Below, one piece after another: positions 8,814-18,412 of a stretch of 64,000 nucleotides of DNA; within the stretch, counting starts at the first letter, position 1; each line of letters opens with the position of its first letter. The DNA comes from Pseudomonas arsenicoxydans (lineage in GTDB: Bacteria > Pseudomonadota > Gammaproteobacteria > Pseudomonadales > Pseudomonadaceae): the NCBI RefSeq assembly GCF_900103875.1, contig NZ_LT629705.1:1440501-1504500 (forward strand), written 5' to 3'. A program made the translations under genes and the position numbers. The notes beneath the pieces are model-generated. The model was not told the DNA's origin. It worked only from the letters and a program-made list of their open reading frames with translations, and made no database searches.

Positions 8814-10205
8814 TTAAGCGTGAGCCAACTCCGCATGCTCATCCGCATCCAGCAAGTTTTTATCGGTCTGCTGCATCATCTGACTGGTAATCGCCCCGGC
8901 CGTGATCGAACCGCTCACGTTCAACGCCGTACGACCCATATCAATCAGCGGCTCTACCGAAATCAGCAACGCCACCAATGACACCGGCAGGCCCATTGCC
9001 GGCAGTACGATCAGCGCCGCAAAGGTCGCGCCACCGCCCACGCCCGCCACGCCCGCCGAACTCAGCGTCACAATCGCCACCAGCGTCGCGATCCACAATG
9101 GGTCCAGCGGATTGATGCCCACGGTCGGCGCCACCATCACCGCCAACATGGCCGGGTACAAGCCGGCGCAGCCGTTCTGGCCAATGGTTGCACCAAACGA
9201 AGCGGCGAAACTGGCGATGGACTGCGGGATGCCCAAGCGACTGGTCTGCGCTTCGATGCTCAGCGGGATCGTCGCCGCGCTTGAGCGGCTAGTGAAGGCA
9301 AAGGTCAGTACCGGCCAGATCTTGCGGAAGAAGCGCAGCGGATTGATCCCTGCCGCCGACACCAACAGGCCATGGACCACAAACATCAGGCCCAGGCCGA
9401 TGTAAGAAACCACCACGAAACTGCCGAGCTTGATGATGTCTTGCAGGTTGGAGCCAGCGACCACTTTGGTCATCAGCGCCAATACGCCGTATGGCGTCAG
9501 CTTCATCACCAGACGCACCAGGCGCATCACCCAGGCTTGCAGGGTGTCGATGGCGTTGATCACTTTCTGACCTTTTTCCACGTCATCTTTCAGCAGTTGC
9601 AAGGCGGCCACACCAAGGAACGCCGCGAAGATCACCACGCTGATGATCGAAGTCGGCTTGGCGCGAGCCAGATCGGCAAACGGGTTTTGCGGAATGAACG
9701 ACAACAGCAGCTGCGGTACATTCAGGTCGGCCACCTTGCCGGCGTAGTCAGTCTGAATGGTTTGCAGGCGGGCCATTTCCTGAGTGCCGGCCACCAGGCC
9801 TTCAGCGGTCAGGCCGAACACGTTGGTCAAGCCGATGCCGATCAGCGCCGCGATGGCAGTGGTGAACAGCAGCGTGCCAATGGTCAGGAAACTGATCTTG
9901 CCCAACGACGAAGCGTTGTGCAGCCGCGCCACAGCGCTGAGGATCGAGGCGAACACCAGCGGGATCACGATCATTTGCAGCAACTGCACGTAACCGTTGC
10001 CCACCAGATCGAACCAGCCGATCGAGGCTTTCAGCACCGGGTTGCCAGCGCCGTAAACGCCGTGCAGGGCAACACCGAACACCACGCCCAATGCCAGTGC
10101 GAGCAGGACTTTCTTCGCCAGGCTCCAGTTCGTGTGACGGGTTTGCGCCAGGCCAAAGAGCAGGGCGAGGAACACCAGCAGATTGAGGATCAGCGGCAGA
10201 TTCAT
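8814..10205 (-). CDS. tcyP: Sodium- or proton-coupled L-cystine symporter, TcyP type
   Basis: A 463-residue transporter of the dicarboxylate/amino-acid:cation symporter (SDF) family, with about eight membrane helices and the family's serine-rich re-entrant loop ([16 protein letters not shown] near residue 310) and a glycine-rich [14 protein letters not shown] segment. N-terminal sequence ([20 protein letters not shown]) and length fit the TcyP/YdjN cystine carriers better than the shorter glutamate or C4-dicarboxylate members. The ATG at 10205 is chosen because the upstream extension is hydrophilic and atypical. Cystine as substrate is by family. Confidence 0.85.
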   Translation of the reverse strand: MNLPLILNLLVFLALLFGLAQTRHTNWSLAKKVLLALALGVVFGVALHGVYGAGNPVLKASIGWFDLVGNGYVQLLQMIVIPLVFASILSAVARLHNASSLGKISFLTIGTLLFTTAIAALIGIGLTNVFGLTAEGLVAGTQEMARLQTIQTDYAGKVADLNVPQLLLSFIPQNPFADLARAKPTSIISVVIFAAFLGVAALQLLKDDVEKGQKVINAIDTLQAWVMRLVRLVMKLTPYGVLALMTKVVAGSNLQDIIKLGSFVVVSYIGLGLMFVVHGLLVSAAGINPLRFFRKIWPVLTFAFTSRSSAATIPLSIEAQTSRLGIPQSIASFAASFGATIGQNGCAGLYPAMLAVMVAPTVGINPLDPLWIATLVAIVTLSSAGVAGVGGGATFAALIVLPAMGLPVSLVALLISVEPLIDMGRTALNVSGSITAGAITSQMMQQTDKNLLDADEHAELAHA

Positions 10206-10294
10206 GGAAAAGCTCCGATAAGACGTGTGCCAGTCACCTTCCGGGATGACTGCGACCGGCAAGCCTAACAGCTTGATTTCCAATGAATTAATAT

Positions 10295-10322
10295 CAAAAA
10301 CGTATGGAATCCGTCGTTTTTG
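10295..10322. promoter_or_regulatory. Inverted repeat upstream of tcyP
   Basis: Perfect 8-base arms CAAAAACG (10295-10302) and CGTTTTTG (10315-10322) flank a 12-base spacer, 90 bases upstream of the tcyP start in the gap between the divergent tcyP and phosphatase genes. It could be an operator for a sulfur-control regulator; no regulator is identified. Confidence 0.4.
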
Positions 10323-10453
10323 GAATAAGCACGCGTCGCTCTCGGGGATGCAACTGGCGCAATAGGGACGTAAGCGGTCGCTGGCAGACGAGGACTGTCA
10401 CACTTATTTGTTAGCGTCGATGCCTCTACATCAGGACTTTTAATAAGGGAATC

Positions 10454-11527
10454 ATGCCGATGAAGTTCGCACCGAAATTTCTGGCTGCTGCGTTGGGATT
10501 GAGTTTTGGCCTTGGCCTCGCCGGTCAGGCTTTCGCCACGGATTTGAAGCATTGGCCTGCCGATCAGGCCAAGGCACTGGACGCGATGATTGCGGCCAAC
10601 GCCAACAAAGGTAACTTCGCGGTGTTCGACATGGACAACACCAGTTACCGCTACGACCTCGAAGAATCGTTGTTGCCGTTCATGGAAAACAAGGGCCTGA
10701 TCACCCGCGAGACACTCGATCCCTCCCTGAAACTGATTCCGTTCAAAGACACCGCCGACCACAAGGAAAGCCTGTTCAGCTACTACTATCGCCTCTGCGA
10801 AATCGACGACATGGTCTGCTACCCATGGGTCGCCCAGGTGTTCTCCGGCTTCACCCTCACCGAGCTCAAAGGGTATGTCGATGAGTTGATGGCCTCCGGC
10901 AAACCCGTTCCTACCACGTATTACGACGGCGACGTGGTCAAGACCCTCGACGTCAACCCGCCGAAAGTATTTACCGGCCAGGCTGAGCTGTATAACAAGT
11001 TGATGGAGAACGGCATCGAGGTCTACGTGATGACCGCCGCTTCCGAAGAGCTGGTGCGCATGGTCGCTGCCGATCCGAAGTACGGCTACAACGTCAAACC
11101 TCAAAACGTCATCGGCGTGACCACGATGCTCAAGGACCGCAAGACCGGCGAGCTGACCACCGCACGCAAGCAAATCACCGCGGGCAAGTATGACGAGAAG
11201 GCCAACCTGGGCCTGGAACTGACGCCGTACCTGTGGACGCCCGCCACTTGGATGGCGGGCAAGCAGGCCGCAATCCTGACTTACATCGACGAGTGGAAAA
11301 AACCGGTATTGGTCGGCGGCGACACCCCAAGCAGCGACGGTTACATGCTGTTCCACAGTGTTGACGTGGCCAAGGGCGGCATCCATTTGTGGGTCAACCG
11401 CAAAGACAAATACATGACCCAGATGAACGGCATGATGGCCAAAAACGCGGCAGCCCAGGCCAAGGAAGGGTTGCCGGTGACGGCGGACAAGAACTGGGTG
11501 ATCGTCAAGCCGGAAGAGATTCAGTAA
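10454..11527 (+). CDS. pchP: Secreted HAD-family phosphatase, phosphorylcholine phosphatase-like
   Basis: A 357-residue periplasmic HAD phosphatase. A signal peptide (FLAAALGLSFGLGLAGQAFA, cleavage before TDLKHW) is followed by HAD motif I FDMDNTSYRYDLEE (nucleophile Asp59, acid/base Asp61), motif II VMTAAS, motif III lysine in MAGKQAA and motif IV GGDTPSSDG. Motif I with its SYRYDLEE extension is what I recall for Pseudomonas phosphorylcholine phosphatase, which releases choline from phosphorylcholine. Two ATGs (10454, 10460) are possible. A terminator follows directly. Confidence 0.8.
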   Translation: MPMKFAPKFLAAALGLSFGLGLAGQAFATDLKHWPADQAKALDAMIAANANKGNFAVFDMDNTSYRYDLEESLLPFMENKGLITRETLDPSLKLIPFKDTADHKESLFSYYYRLCEIDDMVCYPWVAQVFSGFTLTELKGYVDELMASGKPVPTTYYDGDVVKTLDVNPPKVFTGQAELYNKLMENGIEVYVMTAASEELVRMVAADPKYGYNVKPQNVIGVTTMLKDRKTGELTTARKQITAGKYDEKANLGLELTPYLWTPATWMAGKQAAILTYIDEWKKPVLVGGDTPSSDGYMLFHSVDVAKGGIHLWVNRKDKYMTQMNGMMAKNAAAQAKEGLPVTADKNWVIVKPEEIQ

Positions 11528-11567
11528 CGGCCACGATAATTGCACCCGCACAGTGTGTGGACGCGAC

Positions 11568-11592
11568 AAGCCCCGCCAATGCGGGGCTTTTT
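11568..11592 (+). terminator. Rho-independent terminator after pchP
   Basis: AAGCCCCGC, a CAAT loop, then GCGGGGCTT running into TTT; stem of nine base pairs ending in a T-run, 40 bases after the phosphatase stop. Confidence 0.92.
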
Positions 11593-11705
11593 ATTGTTCG
11601 CAATAACGACGCGCAGTGGCGGTCTGCTGCCTATATTCATTGGTTAATCACTGGGTGATATGGCGCTGGGCAGTTCGCTCGGGCGACGACCGAAGGAACG
11701 GGGGC

Positions 11706-12920
11706 ATGCGACGATTACATCGGGTCTTTATCGCGTGGGTTATCGCCACGTTGAGCGGATATGGCTGGCTGTGCACTAGTGCGGCGGCTGAGTTGATGCC
11801 GGGAAATAATCACGTCATTTCACCAGGCGTGCCTCAAGGGGCCGCGCCCCTGAACTTGAGTAACCTGGTGGGCAAACTAAAGGCCTCGCGCAATACGTCG
11901 ATCAGTATTGTGCAACTGGGCGACTCTCACACGGCTGCCGATTTGTTCACCGGCGAAATGCGCCGCCTGTTCCAGCAACAATACGGCGCCGGCGGCATAG
12001 GCTTTATCGCGGCGATGCCTGTACCAGGCACTCGTTACGATCAAATTGTTCTGTCGACTGTAGATGGGCAATGGCGTCTGGTTTCCAGTCGCAATCAGTA
12101 CAGCGGCGAGTTTCCATTGGGGGGTTATCTGTCGCTACCCATGGGCCCGAAAGCAGGGGTACATATCGAATCACGAGCGTCGAATGAAGGCGTATATCGA
12201 ATTTCGGCGCTGTATCGTGCGCTCTCCAATAGCCAACTGATCGCCAGCGCTGGAGGGAGCTCGACCAGTGTCGAGTTGTTGCCGACATCCGGACAGTGGC
12301 GTTTCAGCCCGGTTATCCAACCCGTAAACCTGCCGATGGACCTGGTGATAGCCTCGAATCAGGACGTAGAACTGGGAGGCTGGAACATCGAGTCTTTGAC
12401 GGAGAATGGCGTCACGTACTCTGCACTAGGTGTTAATGGTGCGATGTTGAAGATCCTCGACAAGTGGCAAGACGGCTGGCTAAGCACGCTGCAAGCCTTG
12501 CGCCCGGACTTGCTGGTACTCGCGTACGGGGGTAATGAGGCATTTGATGACGATCTGGACCTGACATTTTATGAGGCTGACCTGAGCGAAAAGCTTGCCC
12601 TGTTGCGACGCGCCTTGCCTGATACCGTGATCTTGCTGGTCGGGCCAGCAGACTCGATAAAACAACGGTCCGCTGACTCATGCGCAGGGCGCCAACCGGC
12701 AAAACTGGCTCAGATCATTCAAATTCAAAGACAAGCAGCACTGAAGGCCGCGGCCTTGTTCTGGGACTGGCAAGGTTACATGGGTGGCGCCTGCTCAATT
12801 GAGCACTGGCAGGCAGCGCATTTGGCTCAAAATGATCTGATTCACCTGAATGGTGAAGGTTATAAAAAAAGCGCCGGCGAACTTTACGAATATCTGCAAT
12901 CACAGCTGGCGGGGCCGTAA
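11706..12920 (+). CDS. Secreted SGNH/GDSL-family hydrolase
   Basis: A 404-residue protein. The N-terminus is a signal peptide or anchor (RVFIAWVIATLSGYGWLC). Block I is IVQLGDSHTAADLF (catalytic Ser of GDS), a GGNE block lies in LAYGGNEAFDD, and the C-terminal DLIH in NDLIHLNGEGY supplies the Asp-His pair. Such proteins act as O-acyl esterases or transferases on surface polysaccharides. The ATG at 11706 follows AAGGAACGGGGGC, a good ribosome-binding site. No acetyltransferase or polysaccharide genes adjoin it, so its substrate is unknown. Confidence 0.75.
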   Translation: MRRLHRVFIAWVIATLSGYGWLCTSAAAELMPGNNHVISPGVPQGAAPLNLSNLVGKLKASRNTSISIVQLGDSHTAADLFTGEMRRLFQQQYGAGGIGFIAAMPVPGTRYDQIVLSTVDGQWRLVSSRNQYSGEFPLGGYLSLPMGPKAGVHIESRASNEGVYRISALYRALSNSQLIASAGGSSTSVELLPTSGQWRFSPVIQPVNLPMDLVIASNQDVELGGWNIESLTENGVTYSALGVNGAMLKILDKWQDGWLSTLQALRPDLLVLAYGGNEAFDDDLDLTFYEADLSEKLALLRRALPDTVILLVGPADSIKQRSADSCAGRQPAKLAQIIQIQRQAALKAAALFWDWQGYMGGACSIEHWQAAHLAQNDLIHLNGEGYKKSAGELYEYLQSQLAGP

Positions 12921-12940
12921 AGCGAGTTCTCGTCATCATA

Positions 12941-12970
12941 AAAAAGCCCCGCACTTGGCGGGGCATTTTT
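12941..12970. terminator. Bidirectional terminator between SGNH hydrolase and ilvD
   Basis: A-run, GCCCCGC (12946-12952), ACTTG loop, GCGGGGC (12958-12964), then T-run. With A's on one side and T's on the other it can stop transcription of both convergent genes. Confidence 0.92.
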
Positions 12971-12987
12971 ATAGCAGTGATCGACGC

Positions 12988-14829
12988 TTACAGCCCGTCG
13001 AGCATCGCCTTGTTACGCACAGCACCTTTGTCTGCGCTGGTCGCCAGCAGGGCGTAGGCTTTCAGTGCCGTGGTCACTTTACGCGGACGTTTTTCCACAG
13101 GCTTCCAGCCTTTCTGATCCTGCTCGGCACGACGGCCAGCCATTTCTTCGTCGCTGATCAACAGGTTGATCGAGCGGTTCGGAATGTCGATCAGCACTTT
13201 GTCGCCGTCCTGCACCAGACCAATTGCACCGCCGGCAGCTGCTTCTGGCGAAGCGTGGCCGATGGACAGGCCCGAGGTGCCGCCGGAGAAACGGCCATCG
13301 GTGAGCAGGGCGCAGGCTTTGCCCAGGCCTTTGGATTTCAGGTAAGACGTCGGGTACAGCATTTCCTGCATCCCCGGGCCGCCTTTCGGGCCTTCGTAAC
13401 GAATGATCACGATGTCGCCGGCCTTCACTTCGTCAGCGAGGATGCCGCGTACGGCGCTGTCCTGGCTTTCGAAGATCTTCGCGTTACCTTCGAAGACGTG
13501 GATCGACTCGTCGACGCCGGCGGTTTTCACCACGCAGCCGTCCAGCGCGATGTTGCCGTAGAGAACGGCCAGGCCGCCTTCTTTCGAGTAAGCGTGTTCG
13601 ACACTGCGGATGCAGCCGTTTTCACGGTCGTCATCCAGGGTTTCCCAACGGGTCGACTGGCTGAACGCGGTCTGCGTCGGAATGCCCGCAGGACCGGCTT
13701 TGAAGAAGTGATGCACGGCTTCGTCGTCTGTCTGGGTGATGTCCCACTTGGCGATGCCTTCAGCCAGAGTCTTGCTGTGCACGGTCGGCAGTTCGGTGTG
13801 CAGCAGGCCGCCACGGGCCAGCGAGCCGAGGATGCTGAAGATCCCGCCGGCACGGTGCACGTCTTCCATGTGGTACTTCTGGATGTTCGGCGCGACTTTG
13901 CACAGTTGGGGCACGTGACGGGAGAGACGGTCGATGTCGCGCAGGTCGAAATCGATCTCGGCTTCCTGGGCCGCGGCCAGCAAGTGCAGGATGGTGTTGG
14001 TGGAACCGCCCATGGCGATGTCCAGGGTCATGGCGTTTTCGAACGCCTTGAAGTTAGCGATGTTGCGCGGCAAGACCGACTCGTCGTTCTCGCCGTAGTA
14101 ACGCTTGCACAGCTCGACGATGGTGCGGCCGGCCTGCAGGAACAGCTGTTCGCGGTCACTGTGGGTGGCGAGGGTCGAACCGTTGCCCGGCAATGCCAGG
14201 CCCAGGGCTTCAACCAGGCAGTTCATCGAGTTGGCGGTGAACATGCCGGAGCACGAACCGCACGTCGGGCAAGCACTGCGCTCGTATTCGGCGACTTTCT
14301 CGTCAGAAGCGCTGGAGTCGGCGGCGATCACCATGGCGTCGACCAGGTCGAGACCGTGGGAGGCGAGTTTGGTCTTGCCGGCTTCCATCGGGCCGCCGGA
14401 AACGAAGATCACCGGGATGTTCAGGCGCAGGGCGGCCATCAGCATGCCGGGGGTGATCTTGTCGCAGTTGGAGATGCAGACGATGGCGTCGGCGCAGTGG
14501 GCGTTGACCATGTACTCGACGGAGTCGGCGATGATCTCGCGGCTCGGCAGCGAATACAGCATGCCGTCGTGGCCCATGGCGATGCCGTCGTCCACGGCGA
14601 TGGTGTTGAATTCTTTGGCGACACCGCCCGCGCGTTCGATCTCGCGGGCGACCAGTTGACCGAGGTCCTTGAGGTGGACATGGCCCGGTACGAACTGGGT
14701 GAAGGAGTTGGCAATGGCGATGATCGGCTTTTTGAAGTCGTCATCTTTCATCCCCGTGGCGCGCCACAGTGCGCGGGCACCGGCCATGTTGCGGCCGTGG
14801 GTGGATGTTTTCGAGCGGTAATCAGGCAT
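12988..14829 (-). CDS. ilvD: Dihydroxy-acid dehydratase
   Basis: A 613-residue enzyme of valine, isoleucine and pantothenate synthesis that dehydrates 2,3-dihydroxy-3-methyl acids to 2-oxo acids. It begins [21 protein letters not shown]; Fe-S cluster cysteines sit in CISNCDK and [19 protein letters not shown], and the C-terminal [16 protein letters not shown] motif is clear. Length and sequence match the long E. coli-type [4Fe-4S] class. It stands alone, divergent in role from the accessory operon whose last gene ends 258 bases upstream. Confidence 0.98.
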   Translation of the reverse strand: MPDYRSKTSTHGRNMAGARALWRATGMKDDDFKKPIIAIANSFTQFVPGHVHLKDLGQLVAREIERAGGVAKEFNTIAVDDGIAMGHDGMLYSLPSREIIADSVEYMVNAHCADAIVCISNCDKITPGMLMAALRLNIPVIFVSGGPMEAGKTKLASHGLDLVDAMVIAADSSASDEKVAEYERSACPTCGSCSGMFTANSMNCLVEALGLALPGNGSTLATHSDREQLFLQAGRTIVELCKRYYGENDESVLPRNIANFKAFENAMTLDIAMGGSTNTILHLLAAAQEAEIDFDLRDIDRLSRHVPQLCKVAPNIQKYHMEDVHRAGGIFSILGSLARGGLLHTELPTVHSKTLAEGIAKWDITQTDDEAVHHFFKAGPAGIPTQTAFSQSTRWETLDDDRENGCIRSVEHAYSKEGGLAVLYGNIALDGCVVKTAGVDESIHVFEGNAKIFESQDSAVRGILADEVKAGDIVIIRYEGPKGGPGMQEMLYPTSYLKSKGLGKACALLTDGRFSGGTSGLSIGHASPEAAAGGAIGLVQDGDKVLIDIPNRSINLLISDEEMAGRRAEQDQKGWKPVEKRPRKVTTALKAYALLATSADKGAVRNKAMLDGL

Positions 14830-15087
14830 GAAGCACTCCGGGCGGCTAATCAGGTATCAAAAGGGAAGTGAGCTTCTATTGACGTCTGGAACACCCAGAA
14901 ATGGCCGTGTGTCCGGAAGTTGCCGATAACTTTGCGGGATCGCCGCGCGCTTCAGCTTGAGCTCATAAACCCGCCGGGGGATGACTGGCGATGAATGTCG
15001 CGATTCTACACGGCTGGCGTCAGGAGGGAATGCCGGGAAGCGTTGATCCAGCGCTGACACCACGTGTGGGATGACGACTGGCAGGTT

Positions 15088-16293
15088 TCAGCCAGTATTC
15101 ATTGCCTGATGCCGTTGGCTGATCAGTGCATTGACGCCTATTCCCACGGTGCTCAATGCCAGGAAACTGATGGCAAGCGTCACCTGCAGATGACTTGCGC
15201 TCAAGTTGATCAGCGCACTGACCAGCCCACCGAAGACAAATACCAGGGTGTTGCCGGCCGAGGCCGATGTGCCGGCGTTGTCCGGGAATATGTCCATGGC
15301 TTTGGATGTCGCGACCGGACGGGCGATGGTTGTGCCGGCGGTGCAGACAACCATCGGGATGAGAATTGTCTGAGTCGAAAGCCCCAGCATTGCCGACAGC
15401 CAGAGCATCGATATCCCCGAGAGGAAGATCAGGCCAAGACCCACAATGATTTGGGTGTTGGGTGCGATCCGGTTGGCAAGCACTCGAGCGACAACTCCGC
15501 CGAACAGGTAGGCCACGCCGTAGAACAGCAGGGTCAGGGAGAATTCGTATGGCGAAAGTTGCAACTGCTCCATGAAGATCAGCGGCGAGATGACAATGAA
15601 GGAAAAGTGGCAGGTGAAGGCGATGGCAGCGATCAGCCAATAGCCGAGGAAACCTGCGTCGCGACAGATCATTCGGTACGACTGGAGCATGCCTTTGCTG
15701 GGAGCTGCTGCAGGACGCTGGTTTTCTAGAAAGAAACAGGCCTTGAGGAACACCGCCGCGGCCAGCGCGATAAAGGCTATAAAGCTCCCCGGCCAGTCCA
15801 TGGCGTGGTGCAGCACCGTGCCCGCCAGTGGCGAAACTGAAATGAAGATGCCGCTGGCGGTGACCATGAGCATCCGCAGTTGGTCGCGCTCCTTGCCGTC
15901 GAACAGGTCCTGAACCAGCGCCTGCGCGAGAACGAAACAACCGCAGCCGATGGCCTGGACTAACCGGAACATCAGGAACCAGGTGTACTCGTTCGACATC
16001 ACGCAACCGAGCGCGCCAATGATCGAAACCACCATACCCGTCAGCAGCAAAACCTTGCGCCCGATGACATCCGAGAGCGGTCCGATCAGCAGTTGAGACA
16101 GCGACATGCCGATCGCGAACAGGCTGATGGAAAGGGCAATGTCGGCTGGCGTGGTCCGGAAGTGGTCAGCCAGCGCCGGGAAGGAAGGCAGCAATACATC
16201 GAGGGGAAATACACCAAGCAACACCATCGTCAGCAACAGAATGACCGCCGCTCGACGTTTTTTTACACCAGCGGTCTCTTCCCCTTCACTCAT
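15088..16293 (-). CDS. MFS drug/metabolite exporter, Bcr/CflA-like
   Basis: A 401-residue twelve-helix major facilitator. Helix 1-3 features are those of DHA1 drug:H+ antiporters: LDVLLPSFPALADHF, then the loop motif GPLSDVIGRK between helices 2 and 3. It is the last gene of the peptide/SagB-like/diiron operon and overlaps the diiron gene by 8 bases (ATGAGTGA), so it probably exports, or gives self-protection against, whatever the operon makes. A 6-base-pair hairpin (15077-15096) spans its stop codon; no strong terminator follows. Transport direction and substrate are inferred. Confidence 0.85.
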   Translation of the reverse strand: MSEGEETAGVKKRRAAVILLLTMVLLGVFPLDVLLPSFPALADHFRTTPADIALSISLFAIGMSLSQLLIGPLSDVIGRKVLLLTGMVVSIIGALGCVMSNEYTWFLMFRLVQAIGCGCFVLAQALVQDLFDGKERDQLRMLMVTASGIFISVSPLAGTVLHHAMDWPGSFIAFIALAAAVFLKACFFLENQRPAAAPSKGMLQSYRMICRDAGFLGYWLIAAIAFTCHFSFIVISPLIFMEQLQLSPYEFSLTLLFYGVAYLFGGVVARVLANRIAPNTQIIVGLGLIFLSGISMLWLSAMLGLSTQTILIPMVVCTAGTTIARPVATSKAMDIFPDNAGTSASAGNTLVFVFGGLVSALINLSASHLQVTLAISFLALSTVGIGVNALISQRHQAMNTG

Positions 16294-17263
16294 CGAAAAG
16301 CCCTGCCCTGGAGAACAGCTGGCGGTTGGCGGGCAGGTCGAAGAATCCCGCTTTGTTCAATGCGCTCAACGTGGCGCCAGCACCTGATCGAGCACGGCGC
16401 CGGCAGGCGGACGGGGATGTCAGCTCGCACAGTATCTCTACGACAAACGCCTCACCGAGGCCGGCGCTGCGCAGGCTTTCGCCAAGCCAGCGTTCATCCG
16501 CTTCAAAGAAAACCAGCAGGATTTCCAGGAGCAACCTGGCGGTGAACGTGCGTTGGCCGCTGCTGAGCTGCAACCACAGGAAGTGGAACACCTCACAAAA
16601 ATAACGGCTGTGTCGCGCCTCATCGGTGAGATGGTCCCTGAGCATCGCCTGAACGCTGCACACCAGTTCGTCGCGACAAACGTCGAGCAATTCCCTGGCA
16701 ATGATCGTCTCCGAGACGAACCCGACAAGAAACCAGGCCAGCGCTTTGTGTTTGTCCGGCGCGCCATCGAGCAGGGTGTTCAACCGGACTATCCGTTTAG
16801 GCATGACCGGTCGATCGGTGATGCCATAGCAGTCGGCAATCTGTTCGGCGAGTTGATGGGAGAACAGTGCGTGGTAACCCTCATCCGTGTAGAGCTGAAG
16901 CGCGGCCGTTTTCATTTTTGAAGGAATGCAGACGCCGAGCTCATTGTGAATGATGGTTTCAACGGATCGGTTGACGATCCGGTGCTCGAGCAGGGTGGTG
17001 TAGTCGAGGAAATACACCAAATGGTTGGCGGACAAGCGATGAGCCAGCGTTTTACCGGCTGCCTTGACCGCCGGGTGGTTCAGGTAAGGCAGAAAGGCCG
17101 GTGGAAACCAGTGGCGGGTTTCCAGTTGTTGCGCCAGATCCAGAGGTAATCGGTAGCAGTGTTCGCTGGTTCTTACCGAGGCTCGGGTATTCCAGTCGCC
17201 GAGGGTGAAGCGCTGGGCCCACGAGGCGGGGGCGTAGGCGGGCGCGCTATGCGAGCCGCTCAT
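16286..17263 (-). CDS. AurF-like diiron oxygenase of the accessory operon
   Basis: A 325-residue ferritin-fold diiron protein. Candidate iron ligands fall at the spacing known for the N-oxygenase AurF: Glu93 (LLEHRIV), Glu128 and His131 (TDEGYH), Glu185 (VSETII), then His211, Glu215 and His218 (DHLTDEARH), seven residues in all. AurF-type enzymes oxidise arylamines to nitro compounds; others oxidise C-H or alkyl amines. It starts at 17263 inside the SagB-like gene's end (ATGA overlap) and ends inside the MFS start. The substrate is unknown; the 23-residue peptide is the natural candidate. Confidence 0.8.
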   Translation of the reverse strand: MSGSHSAPAYAPASWAQRFTLGDWNTRASVRTSEHCYRLPLDLAQQLETRHWFPPAFLPYLNHPAVKAAGKTLAHRLSANHLVYFLDYTTLLEHRIVNRSVETIIHNELGVCIPSKMKTAALQLYTDEGYHALFSHQLAEQIADCYGITDRPVMPKRIVRLNTLLDGAPDKHKALAWFLVGFVSETIIARELLDVCRDELVCSVQAMLRDHLTDEARHSRYFCEVFHFLWLQLSSGQRTFTARLLLEILLVFFEADERWLGESLRSAGLGEAFVVEILCELTSPSACRRRARSGAGATLSALNKAGFFDLPANRQLFSRAGLFDE

Positions 17264-18339
17264 TGTTCCTGCCCCTGAACACCTAACAGTGCTTTCAACT
17301 CCGTGCACATCACCTGCCCGTTGCTCTGGCCGCAGCCGACAAAAAACAGCGGCTGCTCTGCGCTGTCTTCAAGCCCCAGCAGTGCTTCGACCTGATTGTC
17401 CGTCAATGCGCCCGTTAACCAGGTGTGTAAACCCAGCGCAGTGGCCACCAATTGAAACGTCTGGGAGATATGACCGGCCTCCACGTAGGCCATTCGGTAA
17501 GCGCGCGAGTGTTCGTATTTCCACCACAGCTTGTCGAAGCGGCTGGTGATGAACAGCCCGACGGGCAAGTTGTTGACGAAATGCTGCCCGCAAAGCAGCT
17601 GCCCCAAAGTCTGAACAGACAACGGTCTGAGGAAACTCAGCGCGTGTTCGGCGGGCTGATAGGCGTAGAGGCCGGGTTCGAGGCCAATGACGTTTTGTAC
17701 CAGAAGGAAACCTTCACAGGCATTCAGTCCGCCGCCGGAGGGGCTGCTTCGCCGTGCGCCGAGGCCTTCGATAACGCTGTCGTCGATGTCGTTTTCACGT
17801 TCATGCAGGTAGCCAAGAGACAGGTATAAAAGCGTGCTGACCGCCTCCAGGGAAACGGCTTCACCGGTGAAGGCTCGACAGGTTTTTCGATCGAGTAGAG
17901 CCTCTGCCAGCGAGCTTTGCGGCAGGCTGCAAGGTTTTGGCAGGACCGTCAGCGCGTCTGCCGAACGTTCGCAGGCCCGGGCTGGCGGTGCAGGTGTGGT
18001 CAACACCTCGGTGCAATGGTCGAGATACTGTTTCGACCATTCATGAATATCGCGTGGAACATGATCGCAAGGGATGTTCTTGGTGCCGATATGAAATATC
18101 TTCGACAGTTCATCCCAGCCCCATTCAATAGTGATGGGTGCTGTAGTTGTCATGATGCCTGCACTTAGAAAGTGTGCATCAATTGTATGCTGGTTGTTGA
18201 AGTTGCTCGGGTTGTCGATAAGTTCCGCGAGTCGGGTTGAATACTTGAGGTCGAGTTCAAATTGTTTGTGGTTCTTGTAATCCCAGACAATTTGTCCGGG
18301 CGTGCGCGGAAGTATGAATAAATGAGGGTTTATATGCAT
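17260..18339 (-). CDS. SagB/ThcOx-type FMN dehydrogenase (nitroreductase fold)
   Basis: A 359-residue protein. Residues 145-359 form a nitroreductase-fold FMN domain: RKTCRAF (151-157) and RRSSPSGGGLNACEG (197-210) are the FMN-binding motifs. Residues 1-115 (with IVWDYKNHKQFELDL) resemble the extra N-terminal domain of SagB/ThcOx proteins, which in that family can be a winged-helix peptide-binding region; that part is inference. Known members oxidise thiazolines or oxazolines in peptides, but no YcaO cyclase is here. The start at 18339 has only a weak ribosome-binding site. It follows the small gene by 73 bases. Confidence 0.8.
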   Translation of the reverse strand: MHINPHLFILPRTPGQIVWDYKNHKQFELDLKYSTRLAELIDNPSNFNNQHTIDAHFLSAGIMTTTAPITIEWGWDELSKIFHIGTKNIPCDHVPRDIHEWSKQYLDHCTEVLTTPAPPARACERSADALTVLPKPCSLPQSSLAEALLDRKTCRAFTGEAVSLEAVSTLLYLSLGYLHERENDIDDSVIEGLGARRSSPSGGGLNACEGFLLVQNVIGLEPGLYAYQPAEHALSFLRPLSVQTLGQLLCGQHFVNNLPVGLFITSRFDKLWWKYEHSRAYRMAYVEAGHISQTFQLVATALGLHTWLTGALTDNQVEALLGLEDSAEQPLFFVGCGQSNGQVMCTELKALLGVQGQEQ

Positions 18340-18374
18340 GAGGCTCGTGCTCTTTCTCTGGACACTGCGTCGGA

Positions 18375-18404
18375 AACGCTGGGTAGCCGGCACTCCCCAG
18401 CGTT
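18375..18404 (-). promoter_or_regulatory. Stem-loop between the small gene and the SagB-like gene
   Basis: Perfect 9-base arms AACGCTGGG (18375-18383) and CCCAGCGTT (18396-18404) with a 12-base loop, in the 73-base gap. Read on the minus strand it ends in TTTCC, a weak terminator. Such hairpins between a precursor gene and its enzymes usually favour high precursor mRNA and low enzyme mRNA; that role is inferred. Confidence 0.65.
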
Positions 18405-18412
18405 CTATCTAC

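Noticed and set aside
12850..14871. A 673-codon plus-strand open frame opposite ilvD
   Set aside because: It is antisense to a full, highly conserved ilvD; its composition (many Val, Gly, His, Gln, Arg) is what GC-rich antisense frames give, and it shows no family motif.
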